Origin: an uncultured Lachnospiraceae bacterium
Lineage (GTDB): Bacteria; Bacillota; Clostridia; Lachnospirales; Lachnospiraceae
Length of the DNA: 64,000 nucleotides
Direction: 5' to 3'
Assembly (NCBI GenBank): GCA_947165025.1
Contig: CAMUYQ010000011.1
Span: 17,552 to 81,551, forward strand
Shown piece after piece: positions 1-8,874 of this stretch. Position numbers and translations under genes: made by a program. The notes beneath the pieces were generated by a model. The model searched no databases. It was given only the letters and a program-made list of their open reading frames with translations, and was not told where the DNA came from. Position 1 is the stretch's first letter. Each line of letters starts with the position of its first letter.

Positions 1-303
1 ACGTCATCAGCAGCTGGTATAGTTGTTCCTGAAAGTGGAAATGCTACTGTTGCCATAACTGTTGGTCAGGATGGAGCAGTTCCTACATCACTTACAAATA
101 CTTGGTTCTCAGGAAATATGTTACAGTTAACAAATGGATGGGGTGCATCGTATGACGCTTCAACCAAGACGATCACATTTGGCGACGGAATATCTGGCGA
201 TTTCGCTGCTGAAAAAGCAGAAGCTTTGAGCGCTACTTATACCATCACATTTACTCCTTCAGAAGGAGATCCGTATACTCAGACAGTAACATTTGCTGAA
301 TAA
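1..303 (+). CDS. C-terminal end of a secreted or surface-like protein (5' end outside window)
   Basis: The frame is open from base 1 to the TAA at 301-303, so the gene begins upstream; the ATG at 118 is only an internal Met. The visible 100 residues are rich in Thr, Ser, Gly and Ala, nearly free of Lys/Arg and Cys, and have alternating hydrophobic/polar stretches typical of beta-sandwich (Ig-like) modules of exported proteins. No membrane anchor, sortase motif or cell-wall repeat is visible. A strong terminator follows 27 bp later, so this gene ends its own transcript and is separate from the glycan cluster. Family not recognised; surface location is an inference from composition. Confidence 0.6.
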   Translation, partial: TSSAAGIVVPESGNATVAITVGQDGAVPTSLTNTWFSGNMLQLTNGWGASYDASTKTITFGDGISGDFAAEKAEALSATYTITFTPSEGDPYTQTVTFAE

Positions 304-329
304 GAATACGAATTAAAGTTAGTGGATTT

Positions 330-357
330 GGGGAGAGAATTATTCTCTCCCCTTTTT
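330..357 (+). terminator. Rho-independent terminator
   Basis: Perfect 10-bp stem (330-339 with 343-352, GGGGAGAGAA / TTCTCTCCCC), 3-nt loop, then five T. It ends the transcript of the surface-like protein and isolates the downstream glycan cluster. Confidence 0.9.
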
Positions 358-400
358 ATGTTAATGAATAACTTGAAATAATAGGGGACCTATCGGGTGT

Positions 401-429
401 TTCTTATCATTCAAGATCTGTGATATAAT
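401..429 (+). promoter_or_regulatory. Promoter of the glycan cluster
   Basis: A perfect TATAAT at 424-429 preceded by TGA (extended -10), with a weak -35 (TTCTTA, 401-406) at 17-bp spacing. It is the only good promoter seen before the long run of closely spaced cluster genes. Confidence 0.6.
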
Positions 430-447
430 ATTACAAGTGCTGGATAG

Positions 448-1563
448 GTGGATGTTTTGGAACAAAATTGTTTGGATAAAAAAATGAACAAAAGAGAGTT
501 TCTGGGCAGGATAGAGGTGTTTTGCCTTTGTGAGAATGAATTGTTTGTGTATGACGAGATCACAAAGGGAATTTACTGTATAGACACTGTGTCGTGGTCT
601 GTACGTATCCTATTAAGCAGAGAAGATATATTTCAAAACAAAGATGTTGGTGATAGGGCTATAAGAGGAATCTTAAAGAAGGGTAACGAGATCGTTCTTG
701 TTCCGCAATATGCAAATAGAGAATGGATTCATTATAATCTTATAGATGGAAAAATTGAACGAATTTCTCATTTGGATTATGAATACATTGTGGTTGAGGT
801 GGCTTGCTGTGGTAATTTATTCTATCTTATTCCACTTCGGCATTGCGGGTTCGTTCTGTGCGGCAAATCAGATAACTTTTTGATTCAAAAAGTGAATATT
901 CCACCAATTGATTTGTCTGCATATTCTGAGACCAAGATATTTGGACATTGTATTGATGAATGTTCGAATGTTTATTTTCCGATTGTGTCGTCTGATTATT
1001 ATTTGGCTATTTCCGAAGACAAAGTTACACCATATAAAGCTCCTTGCGTGTTGAGATCTGTATCGGCTTACAATAATAGGGTTTATTTACTGCCTGAAAG
1101 AGGGGAATGTTTCTTTGCTGTGAATCACGCTAGTGAAAAGCGCGAAGAGATTGAATTTGATGGCAGCGAAGCAAGTGATTTTAAAAGGGTGATAGCAATA
1201 CCCGGTGGTGCGCTCTTTTGCCCGACAACGGGTTCGCATTTATATTTTTATAATGATTTAAAGGGGGAATTTAAAAAGATTATTTTTGAGGGCAACCATC
1301 TTGTTGGCGAATTATTGTATGAGGTTAATTGCTCCTATTGGACTTATTATTTAAAAGAAAGTGGTGTTGTTTTCCTTCCGTTGCGTTATAGGTATACTGA
1401 GATGGACTGCAATTCAGAGGCGGGTTATGAAAGGGCACTTCTGTTTGAAGATGACAGGCTGTCAGATTACTATTATTCTATAATGAGAAATGATTTAGCT
1501 CATAGGGGTATTGTTAATGAAAAGCAAGAGCATGAATTGAATGATTTCATAGCGTTGCTATAA
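448..1563 (+). CDS. Hypothetical protein, possible beta-propeller
   Basis: 371 residues, family not recognised. There is no signal peptide or membrane segment. The sequence shows repeated short blocks of hydrophobic beta-strand type alternating with Gly/Asp turns and aromatic residues (for example YCIDTVSW, FALFCP-like and HLYFY stretches), which resembles a propeller-type repeat protein; this is an impression, not a family match. The start is uncertain: GTG at 448 lies directly behind GGATAGG, while ATG at 484 is in frame but has no clear ribosome site. It is the first gene after the cluster promoter and is 15-30 bp upstream of a methyltransferase, so a role linked to the surface glycan is likely by context only. 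Confidence 0.6.
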   Translation: MDVLEQNCLDKKMNKREFLGRIEVFCLCENELFVYDEITKGIYCIDTVSWSVRILLSREDIFQNKDVGDRAIRGILKKGNEIVLVPQYANREWIHYNLIDGKIERISHLDYEYIVVEVACCGNLFYLIPLRHCGFVLCGKSDNFLIQKVNIPPIDLSAYSETKIFGHCIDECSNVYFPIVSSDYYLAISEDKVTPYKAPCVLRSVSAYNNRVYLLPERGECFFAVNHASEKREEIEFDGSEASDFKRVIAIPGGALFCPTTGSHLYFYNDLKGEFKKIIFEGNHLVGELLYEVNCSYWTYYLKESGVVFLPLRYRYTEMDCNSEAGYERALLFEDDRLSDYYYSIMRNDLAHRGIVNEKQEHELNDFIALL

Positions 1564-1593
1564 CATATTCATAAATATATGGAGGAATTAAAA

Positions 1594-2388
1594 TTGGGGT
1601 TGTATCCGACGGCGCTGGTAAGAATACTGGACGAAATATGTAAGGATTCAAGCATTAATACAAAGTCGTTATGTATGCTGGGGAAACAAACGATACATAT
1701 GAATTTTCCAGTTTATAAAAAAATTATTGATATTTTTGGGTTAGGAGATGATTTACAGAAACTTTACAATGACAATAGACTTGATTCCTTTGATTTTTTT
1801 AAAAAAATCGGGTTTAATGAGATTCATGCCATAGATATAAATACTTTGGATGGAGCGGATATTATTCTTGATCTGAATGAACCTCTTCACAATGAGTATT
1901 ATGAGCGTTTTGACTATATTATTAATGGGGGAACCCTTGAACACGTTTATAATTCATACAATGCAATGAGTGTTATCACGCAGATGCTCAGAAATAATGG
2001 GAAAATGATACATATAAGTCCTCTTGCGGGTTTTGTAGATCATGGTTTTTACTCGTTTTCGCCAACATTTTTCATTGATTTTGCCGCTGCAAATGGTCTT
2101 TTCATAGAAAAGCTTGATATTGAATTTATGATGTCGACAGAGAGATGGGATTATAGTAAGTATGACGAGTTAAAATCAGTGTTTTCACCGGATGTAAGAT
2201 TGTTCACGACCGGCAGTGATGGCTATTCAAAAGAACTGAATGATTATGTCAAGCAGTTTGAGCGTATGGAGAATACAGGACATGTATATTTGTGGTGTAT
2301 TGCAAGAAAGGATAAGTCGAAGAACATTGATGTTCCGATGCAGGGATTCTATCAGAGATTATACAAGAATGAGAGGTGTGATGTATGA
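1594..2388 (+). CDS. SAM-dependent methyltransferase-like protein
   Basis: About 264 residues. The recognisable part is the class I methyltransferase core around FDYIINGGTLEHV (near residue 110) followed by a helix and a GKMIHISPL strand, the usual motif IV/V region. The Gly-rich motif I is degenerate, so SAM binding is not proven. Start choice: the ATG at 1579 contains its own GGAGG (1581-1585); an in-frame TTG at 1594 sits 8 nt behind that GGAGG and is the better start. It overlaps the next methyltransferase by ATGA. In this context it probably methylates a sugar or another glycan-linked group. Confidence 0.7.
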   Translation: MGLYPTALVRILDEICKDSSINTKSLCMLGKQTIHMNFPVYKKIIDIFGLGDDLQKLYNDNRLDSFDFFKKIGFNEIHAIDINTLDGADIILDLNEPLHNEYYERFDYIINGGTLEHVYNSYNAMSVITQMLRNNGKMIHISPLAGFVDHGFYSFSPTFFIDFAAANGLFIEKLDIEFMMSTERWDYSKYDELKSVFSPDVRLFTTGSDGYSKELNDYVKQFERMENTGHVYLWCIARKDKSKNIDVPMQGFYQRLYKNERCDV

Positions 2389-3398
2389 ATAATCAGTATG
2401 AATACAGTGAGGAATTCTATAACAATATAAAAAAAATAAAGTTGGACGAGGAAGAGGTCATTCCTTATGTTTTAGAAAAACTGCACCCCCAAAGTGTTGT
2501 AGATTTTGGGTGTGGAGAAGGTAATTGGCTGGCTGAGATCAAGAGGATTGATCAGAACGTAATAATATTGGGCTTGGACGGAGATTATATTAAAAATGAC
2601 AGGCTTGCAATCGCTACTAACGAGTTTAAACCTGTTGACTTAAGACAAAGAATTGAATTGAATAGGAAATATGATCTCGCCATGTCACTGGAAGTTGCTG
2701 AACACTTAGAAGAGGAGTATGCCGATACTTTTGTCGATAATATAACAAGGGCATCAGATAGAATCTTATTCTCGGCTGCCATTCCAGGACAGGGTGGAGT
2801 ACACCATGTAAATGAACAATGGCAAAGCTATTGGATAGATAGATTTGCAAAAAGAGGGTATGGTGTTGACTTTTCCTTTAGAAAGCAGTTTTGGAATAAT
2901 CCTAATATTAATTCATGGAGAAGACAAAACTTGCTTTTCTTTTCAAAAGAAATAAAAGTTAATCATGAATACGAAGGCGTTGTGGATGTCGTTCACCCTA
3001 TGATGCTGGCCCATTTTAAGGAATTGATTGAGTTTGAAACCTCAAGAGCTGTAAGATATATGATTAATAATCCGGAAGCTTATGAGCGAATCAAGGAGGT
3101 TTTAGATAGATTTGTTGATAACATGCTTGTCTTCATTTATCCATATGGAAGAAATGGAAAACTTTGCGAACTACTACTAAAATACTACTATAATACAGAC
3201 CAATATTTCTTGATTGACAATAAGATGTGGGATGATGGGGAGAAGTTAAGAACACTAAACTACGTGGCAAATACTAAAGATGAATACGTCGTTCTTGATG
3301 TGTGTTCGAATCCTGAAATTCATAGGGAACTATTAGATGCAGCTGATAATACAATTGGATTGAACAGGGTTATTACAGTTTTTGATGAGGCATTTTGA
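2385..3398 (+). CDS. SAM-dependent methyltransferase with C-terminal Rossmann-like tail
   Basis: 337 residues. Residues 37-50 carry a clear class I motif I (VVDFGCGEGNW), followed by GLDGDYI (acidic end of strand 2) and a LEVAEHLEEEY motif IV region. Residues 247-337 form a second unit beginning FIYPYGRNGK and containing FLIDNK and VVLDVCSNPEIHRELL. It is a divergent version of the nucleotide-binding-like module found at the end of most enzymes of this cluster. Start ATG overlaps the upstream stop (ATGA), indicating translational coupling. Substrate unknown; likely a sugar of the surface polymer. Confidence 0.75.
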   Translation: MNNQYEYSEEFYNNIKKIKLDEEEVIPYVLEKLHPQSVVDFGCGEGNWLAEIKRIDQNVIILGLDGDYIKNDRLAIATNEFKPVDLRQRIELNRKYDLAMSLEVAEHLEEEYADTFVDNITRASDRILFSAAIPGQGGVHHVNEQWQSYWIDRFAKRGYGVDFSFRKQFWNNPNINSWRRQNLLFFSKEIKVNHEYEGVVDVVHPMMLAHFKELIEFETSRAVRYMINNPEAYERIKEVLDRFVDNMLVFIYPYGRNGKLCELLLKYYYNTDQYFLIDNKMWDDGEKLRTLNYVANTKDEYVVLDVCSNPEIHRELLDAADNTIGLNRVITVFDEAF

Positions 3399-3438
3399 AT
3401 AGTGTTGCTACAATAGCAAATAGAGATTCAGACCGAAT

Positions 3439-4653
3439 ATGAGAATAAAGATTAGTTTTGTTGTCCCTGTTTATAATGTTGAATTATATATTGAAAGATG
3501 TATCCGAAGTATAATTGATCAGTCATTATCGGATATAGAGATAATCTGCATAAATGACGCATCTACCGATGCGTCGATTGATGTGATAAAAAGATTTGCC
3601 TACAAGGATAAACGGATAAAGATTTATCAAAATAGACGAAACAGAGGATTATCATATTCGAGAAATAAAGGATTGTTAAAAGCAAAAGGTGAATATGTTT
3701 GGTTTGTGGATTCGGATGATTGGATTATAGATTTGTGTGCGGCTGAGAAATTATACCGTAAAGCCAAAGAATCGGACACACAGGTTCTTATGTTTGATTG
3801 TGAGAATATTTATGAAAATGAAAAGCTTCATGAAACATTGGAACCGTTTATCCGTATGAACGCTTCAGAATCCTATGATGAGCGACGTGGAACAGAGATG
3901 TTTGCTAGACAGATGATGACAGGCAGCTTCATGTGTACTGCGTGGCTGTATTTTTTTAATAGAGCATGGTTGATGGATAGTCGTATTCGGTTCGTCGATA
4001 GTATCCTTCATGAGGATCTGCTTTTTTCTGTTATGGTTATGCTTTCAGCAGATAGGACTGGTTATATTCCGCAAAAATTTTATGGATATTACAGAAGAGA
4101 AGGCTCCATTATGGCTTCGAGTGATTATATTGGGCGAAGGGTAGCTAGTTATGCATATATAATAATGGAGTTATTGTCGTGGACGAGAAATAAATCGTAT
4201 CAAAATAACGAAATGGATGCAATTGCCCAGCACATAAAAGTAATAAAAAAGGCACTGTCTGAGCAGTATTTAAGAAGTGTTTTATTTAATTCTCCAATTC
4301 TGTATTATAGACAGTCAGATCGGATGATAGTTAAATTGACGGTCGAAGACGAATTTCCTTTTATCAGCGACATGATCACCCATGAATTATGTAATAGAAT
4401 AAGATGTTCAAACCAGGTCATTGTATATGGAGCGGGGGTTGTATCAGAAGAAACGCGTAGGTTTCTGCGGAAAATTGGGGTAAATGAGTATTACGTGGCA
4501 GTGACAAAGGGAAAAACTGCGAACATTCATGAATTATCAGAATTTAAGGATGGAAGAGCCCTTCTTTTGATTTCTGCTACACGAGAAAAGCAGCAGGATA
4601 TGATTGATCATGCCCGCTCGCTTGGATTGTGCGACTATGTATGCATGGTATGA
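3439..4653 (+). CDS. GT2 family glycosyltransferase with C-terminal Rossmann-like domain
   Basis: 404 residues. Residues 5-110 are a typical GT-A nucleotide-diphospho-sugar transferase: ISFVVPVYNVE, ICINDASTDAS and the metal-binding VDSDDW. The middle part (120-310) is the usual acceptor region with LHEDLLF. Residues 325-404 are a separate domain starting VIVYGAGVVSEE, the recurrent module of this cluster, here with a degenerate second half. Predicted to transfer a sugar to a lipid-linked or protein-linked acceptor on the cytoplasmic face; donor and acceptor cannot be deduced. Confidence 0.85.
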   Translation: MRIKISFVVPVYNVELYIERCIRSIIDQSLSDIEIICINDASTDASIDVIKRFAYKDKRIKIYQNRRNRGLSYSRNKGLLKAKGEYVWFVDSDDWIIDLCAAEKLYRKAKESDTQVLMFDCENIYENEKLHETLEPFIRMNASESYDERRGTEMFARQMMTGSFMCTAWLYFFNRAWLMDSRIRFVDSILHEDLLFSVMVMLSADRTGYIPQKFYGYYRREGSIMASSDYIGRRVASYAYIIMELLSWTRNKSYQNNEMDAIAQHIKVIKKALSEQYLRSVLFNSPILYYRQSDRMIVKLTVEDEFPFISDMITHELCNRIRCSNQVIVYGAGVVSEETRRFLRKIGVNEYYVAVTKGKTANIHELSEFKDGRALLLISATREKQQDMIDHARSLGLCDYVCMV

Positions 4654-4707
4654 CTTCCAGGGAGTCTGCCCGGGGAAATATAATTTTTGGAGGTTGAAAC
4701 GGGTACT

Positions 4708-5760
4708 ATGGTTACGATCGTTGAACCTGTATGTAAAAAATGGGAACATGAGATTGTTAATGCGGGACTGTTGGATCTTATCAGTGAATCGACAGAGAGC
4801 AATATATCATTTTGGGGCGAAAGACGACACGTAAGTGCGGTTATGTCGATTGTGCGAAGCAATCGAATAATGACTCATCCCATCAATTCAATTCCGGATC
4901 GTCAAAATAGCAACAAGCGTATCCGAGTTTTATCATACTGTAAATTGATAACGAGAATTATAGAAACATCCAACCCCAACGCGCTTATTATAACTGCTGC
5001 TTATGATGATTGCATAAGAAGTGTCCAATTTTTGGCAAGGATATATAAAAACGTGCGTTTTTACATAGTGCTTCATAGTATGGTTGATCCCCGATATGGG
5101 GAGACAGAACTATACATTAAGACGATTGCTGATTATAGCAGAGAGAATGTACATTTCATAACATACAGCCCGTTTTGTAAAGAACTCTTTATGGAGCGTG
5201 GGATACACAATATGTATTTCTTGCATCATCCGTATTCAAATCATAATTGCAAAGAAAAAAGTTGTACGGATGTAGTGGATGTTGGGGTAATAGGGGCATG
5301 TTCAAACATGAATGCTGCGCGTATTGCTAGGGAATTATCATATGACAAGACATCGGGTGTTCGATTTCGCGTATACTCTAGAAATTGGAGAGAGATGAGA
5401 GGGATTGACGGCGTAACAATCGAAAAAGAAGAGTTTGAACGTGGCGATATGGATGATATTATGTCGCAGATTGACTATTTGTTATTACCGTACGGCAAAA
5501 ATGATTACAAATTGTCTGCTTCGGGTGTTATGTGGGATGCGGTATCGTATTCAAGACCATGTATATCGTATGATAGCGACTACCTGTCATATTACCAGAA
5601 CAGATGTGGAATAGGCTATGTATGTGGATCATTAGCTGAACTTAAGAGAACAATTTCGAACTTGAGATTTCATAGAGAAGGGGAATTGCAACTTTTTAAT
5701 AATCTAGATACATTAGATAAAGAGAATAAAGCTGTTATTTCAAAACTTATATTGGATTAG
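4708..5760 (+). CDS. GT-B type glycosyltransferase-like protein
   Basis: About 350 residues. The second half has the hallmarks of a GT-B C-terminal domain: VGVIGACSN starting the second Rossmann unit, YLLLPYGKNDYKLSASGVMWDAVSYSRPCI (split here: LLLPYG then SASGVMWDAV, the donor-binding region), and a helical end. The N-terminal half contains ALIITAAYDD and FITYSPFCKELF. The open frame reaches back to TTG 4687, but GGAGG at 4689-4693 precedes ATG 4708, which is taken as the start (spacing 14 is long). It is one of few cluster enzymes without the Rossmann-like tail, but the next gene encodes that module alone. Confidence 0.7.
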   Translation: MVTIVEPVCKKWEHEIVNAGLLDLISESTESNISFWGERRHVSAVMSIVRSNRIMTHPINSIPDRQNSNKRIRVLSYCKLITRIIETSNPNALIITAAYDDCIRSVQFLARIYKNVRFYIVLHSMVDPRYGETELYIKTIADYSRENVHFITYSPFCKELFMERGIHNMYFLHHPYSNHNCKEKSCTDVVDVGVIGACSNMNAARIARELSYDKTSGVRFRVYSRNWREMRGIDGVTIEKEEFERGDMDDIMSQIDYLLLPYGKNDYKLSASGVMWDAVSYSRPCISYDSDYLSYYQNRCGIGYVCGSLAELKRTISNLRFHREGELQLFNNLDTLDKENKAVISKLILD

Positions 5761-6258
5761 TTGGTGAAGGAAATGAAAGATTTATTAAAAAATCTATTTG
5801 TATTTTGCTGCGGTTTGGGGTGTGGAATTTCTGCTGATTTGCAGAAAAGCAAGAGCAAAGCACAACAAATCGAAAATATCAATAATAAATCAAAAAAACA
5901 TGTTGATTTGTTTGAAACAAGTATCCAATGGGTATTGAACCTTCAGGAAGGCAAACGAATAGATGAATACTTAAATAAATTGGGATATAAATGTATTGCA
6001 ATTTATGGTATGGGAAAGATGGGAGAGGCTTTATTTCGTGAATTAAAAAACTCCGGAATTACAGTAAAGTACTGCATTGATAAAAATGCTGAAGACATAT
6101 ACGGAGATTATATAATTGTTTCGCCGGATGATGAATTGGATATGGTTGATGCAATTGTTATAACAGCTGTTTCATATTTTGATGAAATCAAAGAAATGCT
6201 TTCTCGGAAGATGAATTGTGAAATGATATCCCTGGAGGATATCGTATACAGAATGTAG
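5761..6258 (+). CDS. Stand-alone Rossmann-like module protein
   Basis: 165 residues. Residues 1-76 are Lys-rich and helical with a short hydrophobic stretch near the start (LLKNLFVFCCGLGCG). Residues 77-165 are the cluster's recurrent module, beginning IAIYGMGKMGE (GxGxxG-like), with YCIDKN, IVITAVSYFDEI and a C-terminal SLEDIVYRM. It closely resembles the C-terminal domain of the glycosyltransferase at 11183-12610 (both have IYGM, CIDxx, VVTAVxYY-like and S-ED-V/IY). No catalytic partner domain is present. It may serve the preceding GT-B enzyme, which lacks the domain. Start uncertain among TTG 5761, GTG 5764 and ATG 5773. Confidence 0.75.
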   Translation: MVKEMKDLLKNLFVFCCGLGCGISADLQKSKSKAQQIENINNKSKKHVDLFETSIQWVLNLQEGKRIDEYLNKLGYKCIAIYGMGKMGEALFRELKNSGITVKYCIDKNAEDIYGDYIIVSPDDELDMVDAIVITAVSYFDEIKEMLSRKMNCEMISLEDIVYRM

Positions 6259-6283
6259 ATGGGTTTTCATGAGGGTTTGAAGA

Positions 6284-7378
6284 ATGGATACAAATTTAAC
6301 GTATATTTATGGCGCCGGAGTTTTTGGACAAAAGGCGATTGATTTGATAGATTCTCAATACTCTTCATTTGCGATATCCGGTTTTATTGACCGAAATAAA
6401 ACCGGAGAATTGTGTGGGAGAACCATTTGTCGAATCGAGGAAGTTGATGGTGATCCAATAATCATTATAGCGATAGAAAAGTTTGATACGGCTGTTTCAA
6501 TATATAAAAACCTTCATAAGCTTGGATTTGTGCGGATTTTCTGGTTTTATAAAGAAAAAAAGGTGATAGGCAAAACTTTTATTGAAGAGCAGTGTATTGA
6601 CTGCTCCGGGTGGGCTGAAGGCGGAGCAATAGCACAGGTTGAAATGCATATAATGGATGCGTGCAACCTGAATTGCAGGGGATGTGCTCATTTTTCGCCT
6701 ATATTTAATAAAGATATCCCGGACTTTGAGTCCAGGATTAATGATGTTAAGCAACTATCCCAAAAATTCGCGTATATTCATCAGTTCTATATCCTTGGTG
6801 GAGAACCATTTCTTAATCCTGAAATCGGAAAATATGTAGAGTATATTCGTAGTATTCTTCCTGAAAGCGATTTGATCATAGTTACGAACGGACTTTTAAT
6901 CTTGAAAGCAGATGATTCGATTCTTGAAAAAATCAGAGAAAATGATGTTATGATTTCGATTTCAGAATATAGACCGGTGCATAACGTAATTGAAAAAATA
7001 AAAGAAATACTGGAACGTCATGGTATTGAATATGAAATCCGGACGATGAGTCACAAGACAGTGTTTAATCGTCCACTCAGCATTTCTGCTGATTCGAAAT
7101 ATGAGAAACTCTGCATATCCAACAAGTGCGTTACAATTTGGAATGGAAAGATATCCAGATGTCCGACCCTTATGTACATTGACAGGTTTAATGAAGAATT
7201 TGGACAAAAGCTTCCTAATCAGGGTACACTGGTCTTAAAAGACGCACCTAATGGCTGGGAACTTGTTGAGTATTTGCAAAAACAGGTACCACTCTGCGAT
7301 TATTGCGTAAAGTATCCCATTGATTGGAGCGTATGCGGCAATCCTCCGGACTTGGAGGATTTTGCTTCTTTGGATTGA
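6284..7378 (+). CDS. Radical SAM enzyme with N-terminal Rossmann-like domain
   Basis: 364 residues. Residues 5-95 form the recurrent module (YIYGAGVFGQKA, GFIDRN, IIIIAIEKFD). The radical SAM core begins near residue 125 with CNLNCRGC, the CxxxCxxC cluster ligand, followed by FYILGGEPFLNPE (GGE motif) and LIIVTNG. The C-terminal part has extra Cys residues (CISNKC, RCP, CDYC, SVC) in a SPASM/Twitch-like arrangement that could bind a second Fe-S cluster. Radical SAM enzymes in glycan clusters modify sugars or attached amino acids; the substrate here is unknown. The fusion to the same module as its glycosyltransferase neighbours ties it to the same pathway. Confidence 0.82.
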   Translation: MDTNLTYIYGAGVFGQKAIDLIDSQYSSFAISGFIDRNKTGELCGRTICRIEEVDGDPIIIIAIEKFDTAVSIYKNLHKLGFVRIFWFYKEKKVIGKTFIEEQCIDCSGWAEGGAIAQVEMHIMDACNLNCRGCAHFSPIFNKDIPDFESRINDVKQLSQKFAYIHQFYILGGEPFLNPEIGKYVEYIRSILPESDLIIVTNGLLILKADDSILEKIRENDVMISISEYRPVHNVIEKIKEILERHGIEYEIRTMSHKTVFNRPLSISADSKYEKLCISNKCVTIWNGKISRCPTLMYIDRFNEEFGQKLPNQGTLVLKDAPNGWELVEYLQKQVPLCDYCVKYPIDWSVCGNPPDLEDFASLD

Positions 7379-7408
7379 ACTATCGATGCTTCCGGAGGAT
7401 CATAAGAA

Positions 7409-8836
7409 TTGAATTGCAATGGAGGAGCTCCCAGTATAGGTGTTATCATTCCGGTTTATAATTCCGAGAGATGGTTAAGGACGTGTCTTGATAGTGTTGT
7501 TGGTCAAACAATCCCATTTACTGAGATTATTATAATTAATGATGGATCTACGGATAAAAGTGGAATTATTGCAGAAGAGTATGTCACGCAATATGATTCT
7601 GTTGTATTAATTAACCAGAAAAATTCAGGCGCCGGAGCTGCAAGAAATGCCGGAATGGACATGATTCGTACGGATTTCTTTCTGTTTCTGGATTCTGATG
7701 ATTATTTAGACTACAGAACCGTGGAAGTATTAAAAGGAATAGTGACGGATATGCCTGTTGATGTGGTGTATTTTAACGGGAAGAGTTTTTTGGACGAGGG
7801 AGCTGACGAAAAACTATACAAGGATGATTGCAGACGACGTGATTCATTAACTCAAAGTATCGTTACAGGCCGGGAGATGTTCGCTCAATCGTATCCGGAC
7901 AGTTATTTCCCGTCACCGTGTTTTAATCTGGTAAAAAGAGAACATATAAATCGTTGGGAAATCCGCTTCTACGAGGATAGGTTGTATTTTGAAGACAATT
8001 CGTTTGCATTTATTGTTATGGACAGAGCGGAAAGCGTAAAGTTTCTACCGGATATTCTGTATTTGAGAAGATACAGGGCGGGAAGCATAATGACTTCCAC
8101 AATGTGCGTTAGAAAGTTGCAGGATCGAGCCAAAGAATACAGTATAATTTGCCGTTATATTGCGGACAATATGGAAATCTGTAAAAACATGGTGAGTGTT
8201 TTGTTCCTTCAAAATCTGATGTTGGAGGTCATTGATTACATACATGTTAATTCCTATGAGGACGATTTCGGAAATGATAAAAGTGTTGAGTCTTTTCTTG
8301 AAGCATACAGATGCCTTTGCTCTTCAGTTGACCCTCACGAATGTATTAATCGGGGGTTGTTTATTAAGGAAAAGAAGATTGTTCACGAGTTAAGTGAGTT
8401 GTTAAAGGACTATTCTGATGAATACCATCTTTTTGACGTGGATAGTAGTCATGCGATGGGCTTAATTGATGATTTTTACAGATTTGTTTTGCAAAGGTGT
8501 CGATTACACGATTCACAAAGGAAAGTTGGAATATACGGCGCGGGAAAGCATACGGAAGGAATTCTAAGTCTTTATAATTTCTATTATGGAACGCCGAAAG
8601 CGGATATATATATTATCCAAACGGTTAAGGACAGGGATATTTTTATGGGATATCCTGTTATCCCTGTTGATGAGGTTAAGGAATCTGAATTGGATCAGAT
8701 TATCGTTTCAAGCTTCAAGTTTCACGATGAAATGAAGGCGACACTCGAAGAAAACGCAAATGATGCTGCAATTATTGATATTTACGATACTATTATCGCG
8801 GATGTATTTGCAGATCATCAGTTAGTGTTCAAATGA
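7409..8836 (+). CDS. GT2 family glycosyltransferase with C-terminal Rossmann-like domain
   Basis: 475 residues. The GT-A domain shows GVIIPVYNSERW near residue 12, IIINDGSTDKS, AGAARNAGMD and the DxD-type FLDSDDYLD near residue 95. A long helical middle region follows. Residues 372-475 are the recurrent module: VGIYGAGKHTEG, YPVIPVDEV, IIVSSFKFHDEM. The TTG start at 7409 is supported by GGAGG at 7394-7398; there is no earlier ATG. Activated sugar donor and acceptor unknown. Confidence 0.85.
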   Translation: MNCNGGAPSIGVIIPVYNSERWLRTCLDSVVGQTIPFTEIIIINDGSTDKSGIIAEEYVTQYDSVVLINQKNSGAGAARNAGMDMIRTDFFLFLDSDDYLDYRTVEVLKGIVTDMPVDVVYFNGKSFLDEGADEKLYKDDCRRRDSLTQSIVTGREMFAQSYPDSYFPSPCFNLVKREHINRWEIRFYEDRLYFEDNSFAFIVMDRAESVKFLPDILYLRRYRAGSIMTSTMCVRKLQDRAKEYSIICRYIADNMEICKNMVSVLFLQNLMLEVIDYIHVNSYEDDFGNDKSVESFLEAYRCLCSSVDPHECINRGLFIKEKKIVHELSELLKDYSDEYHLFDVDSSHAMGLIDDFYRFVLQRCRLHDSQRKVGIYGAGKHTEGILSLYNFYYGTPKADIYIIQTVKDRDIFMGYPVIPVDEVKESELDQIIVSSFKFHDEMKATLEENANDAAIIDIYDTIIADVFADHQLVFK

Positions 8837-8874
8837 AAAAAATTGAGGACAGGATTTGATTGAAAGGAAACAGT

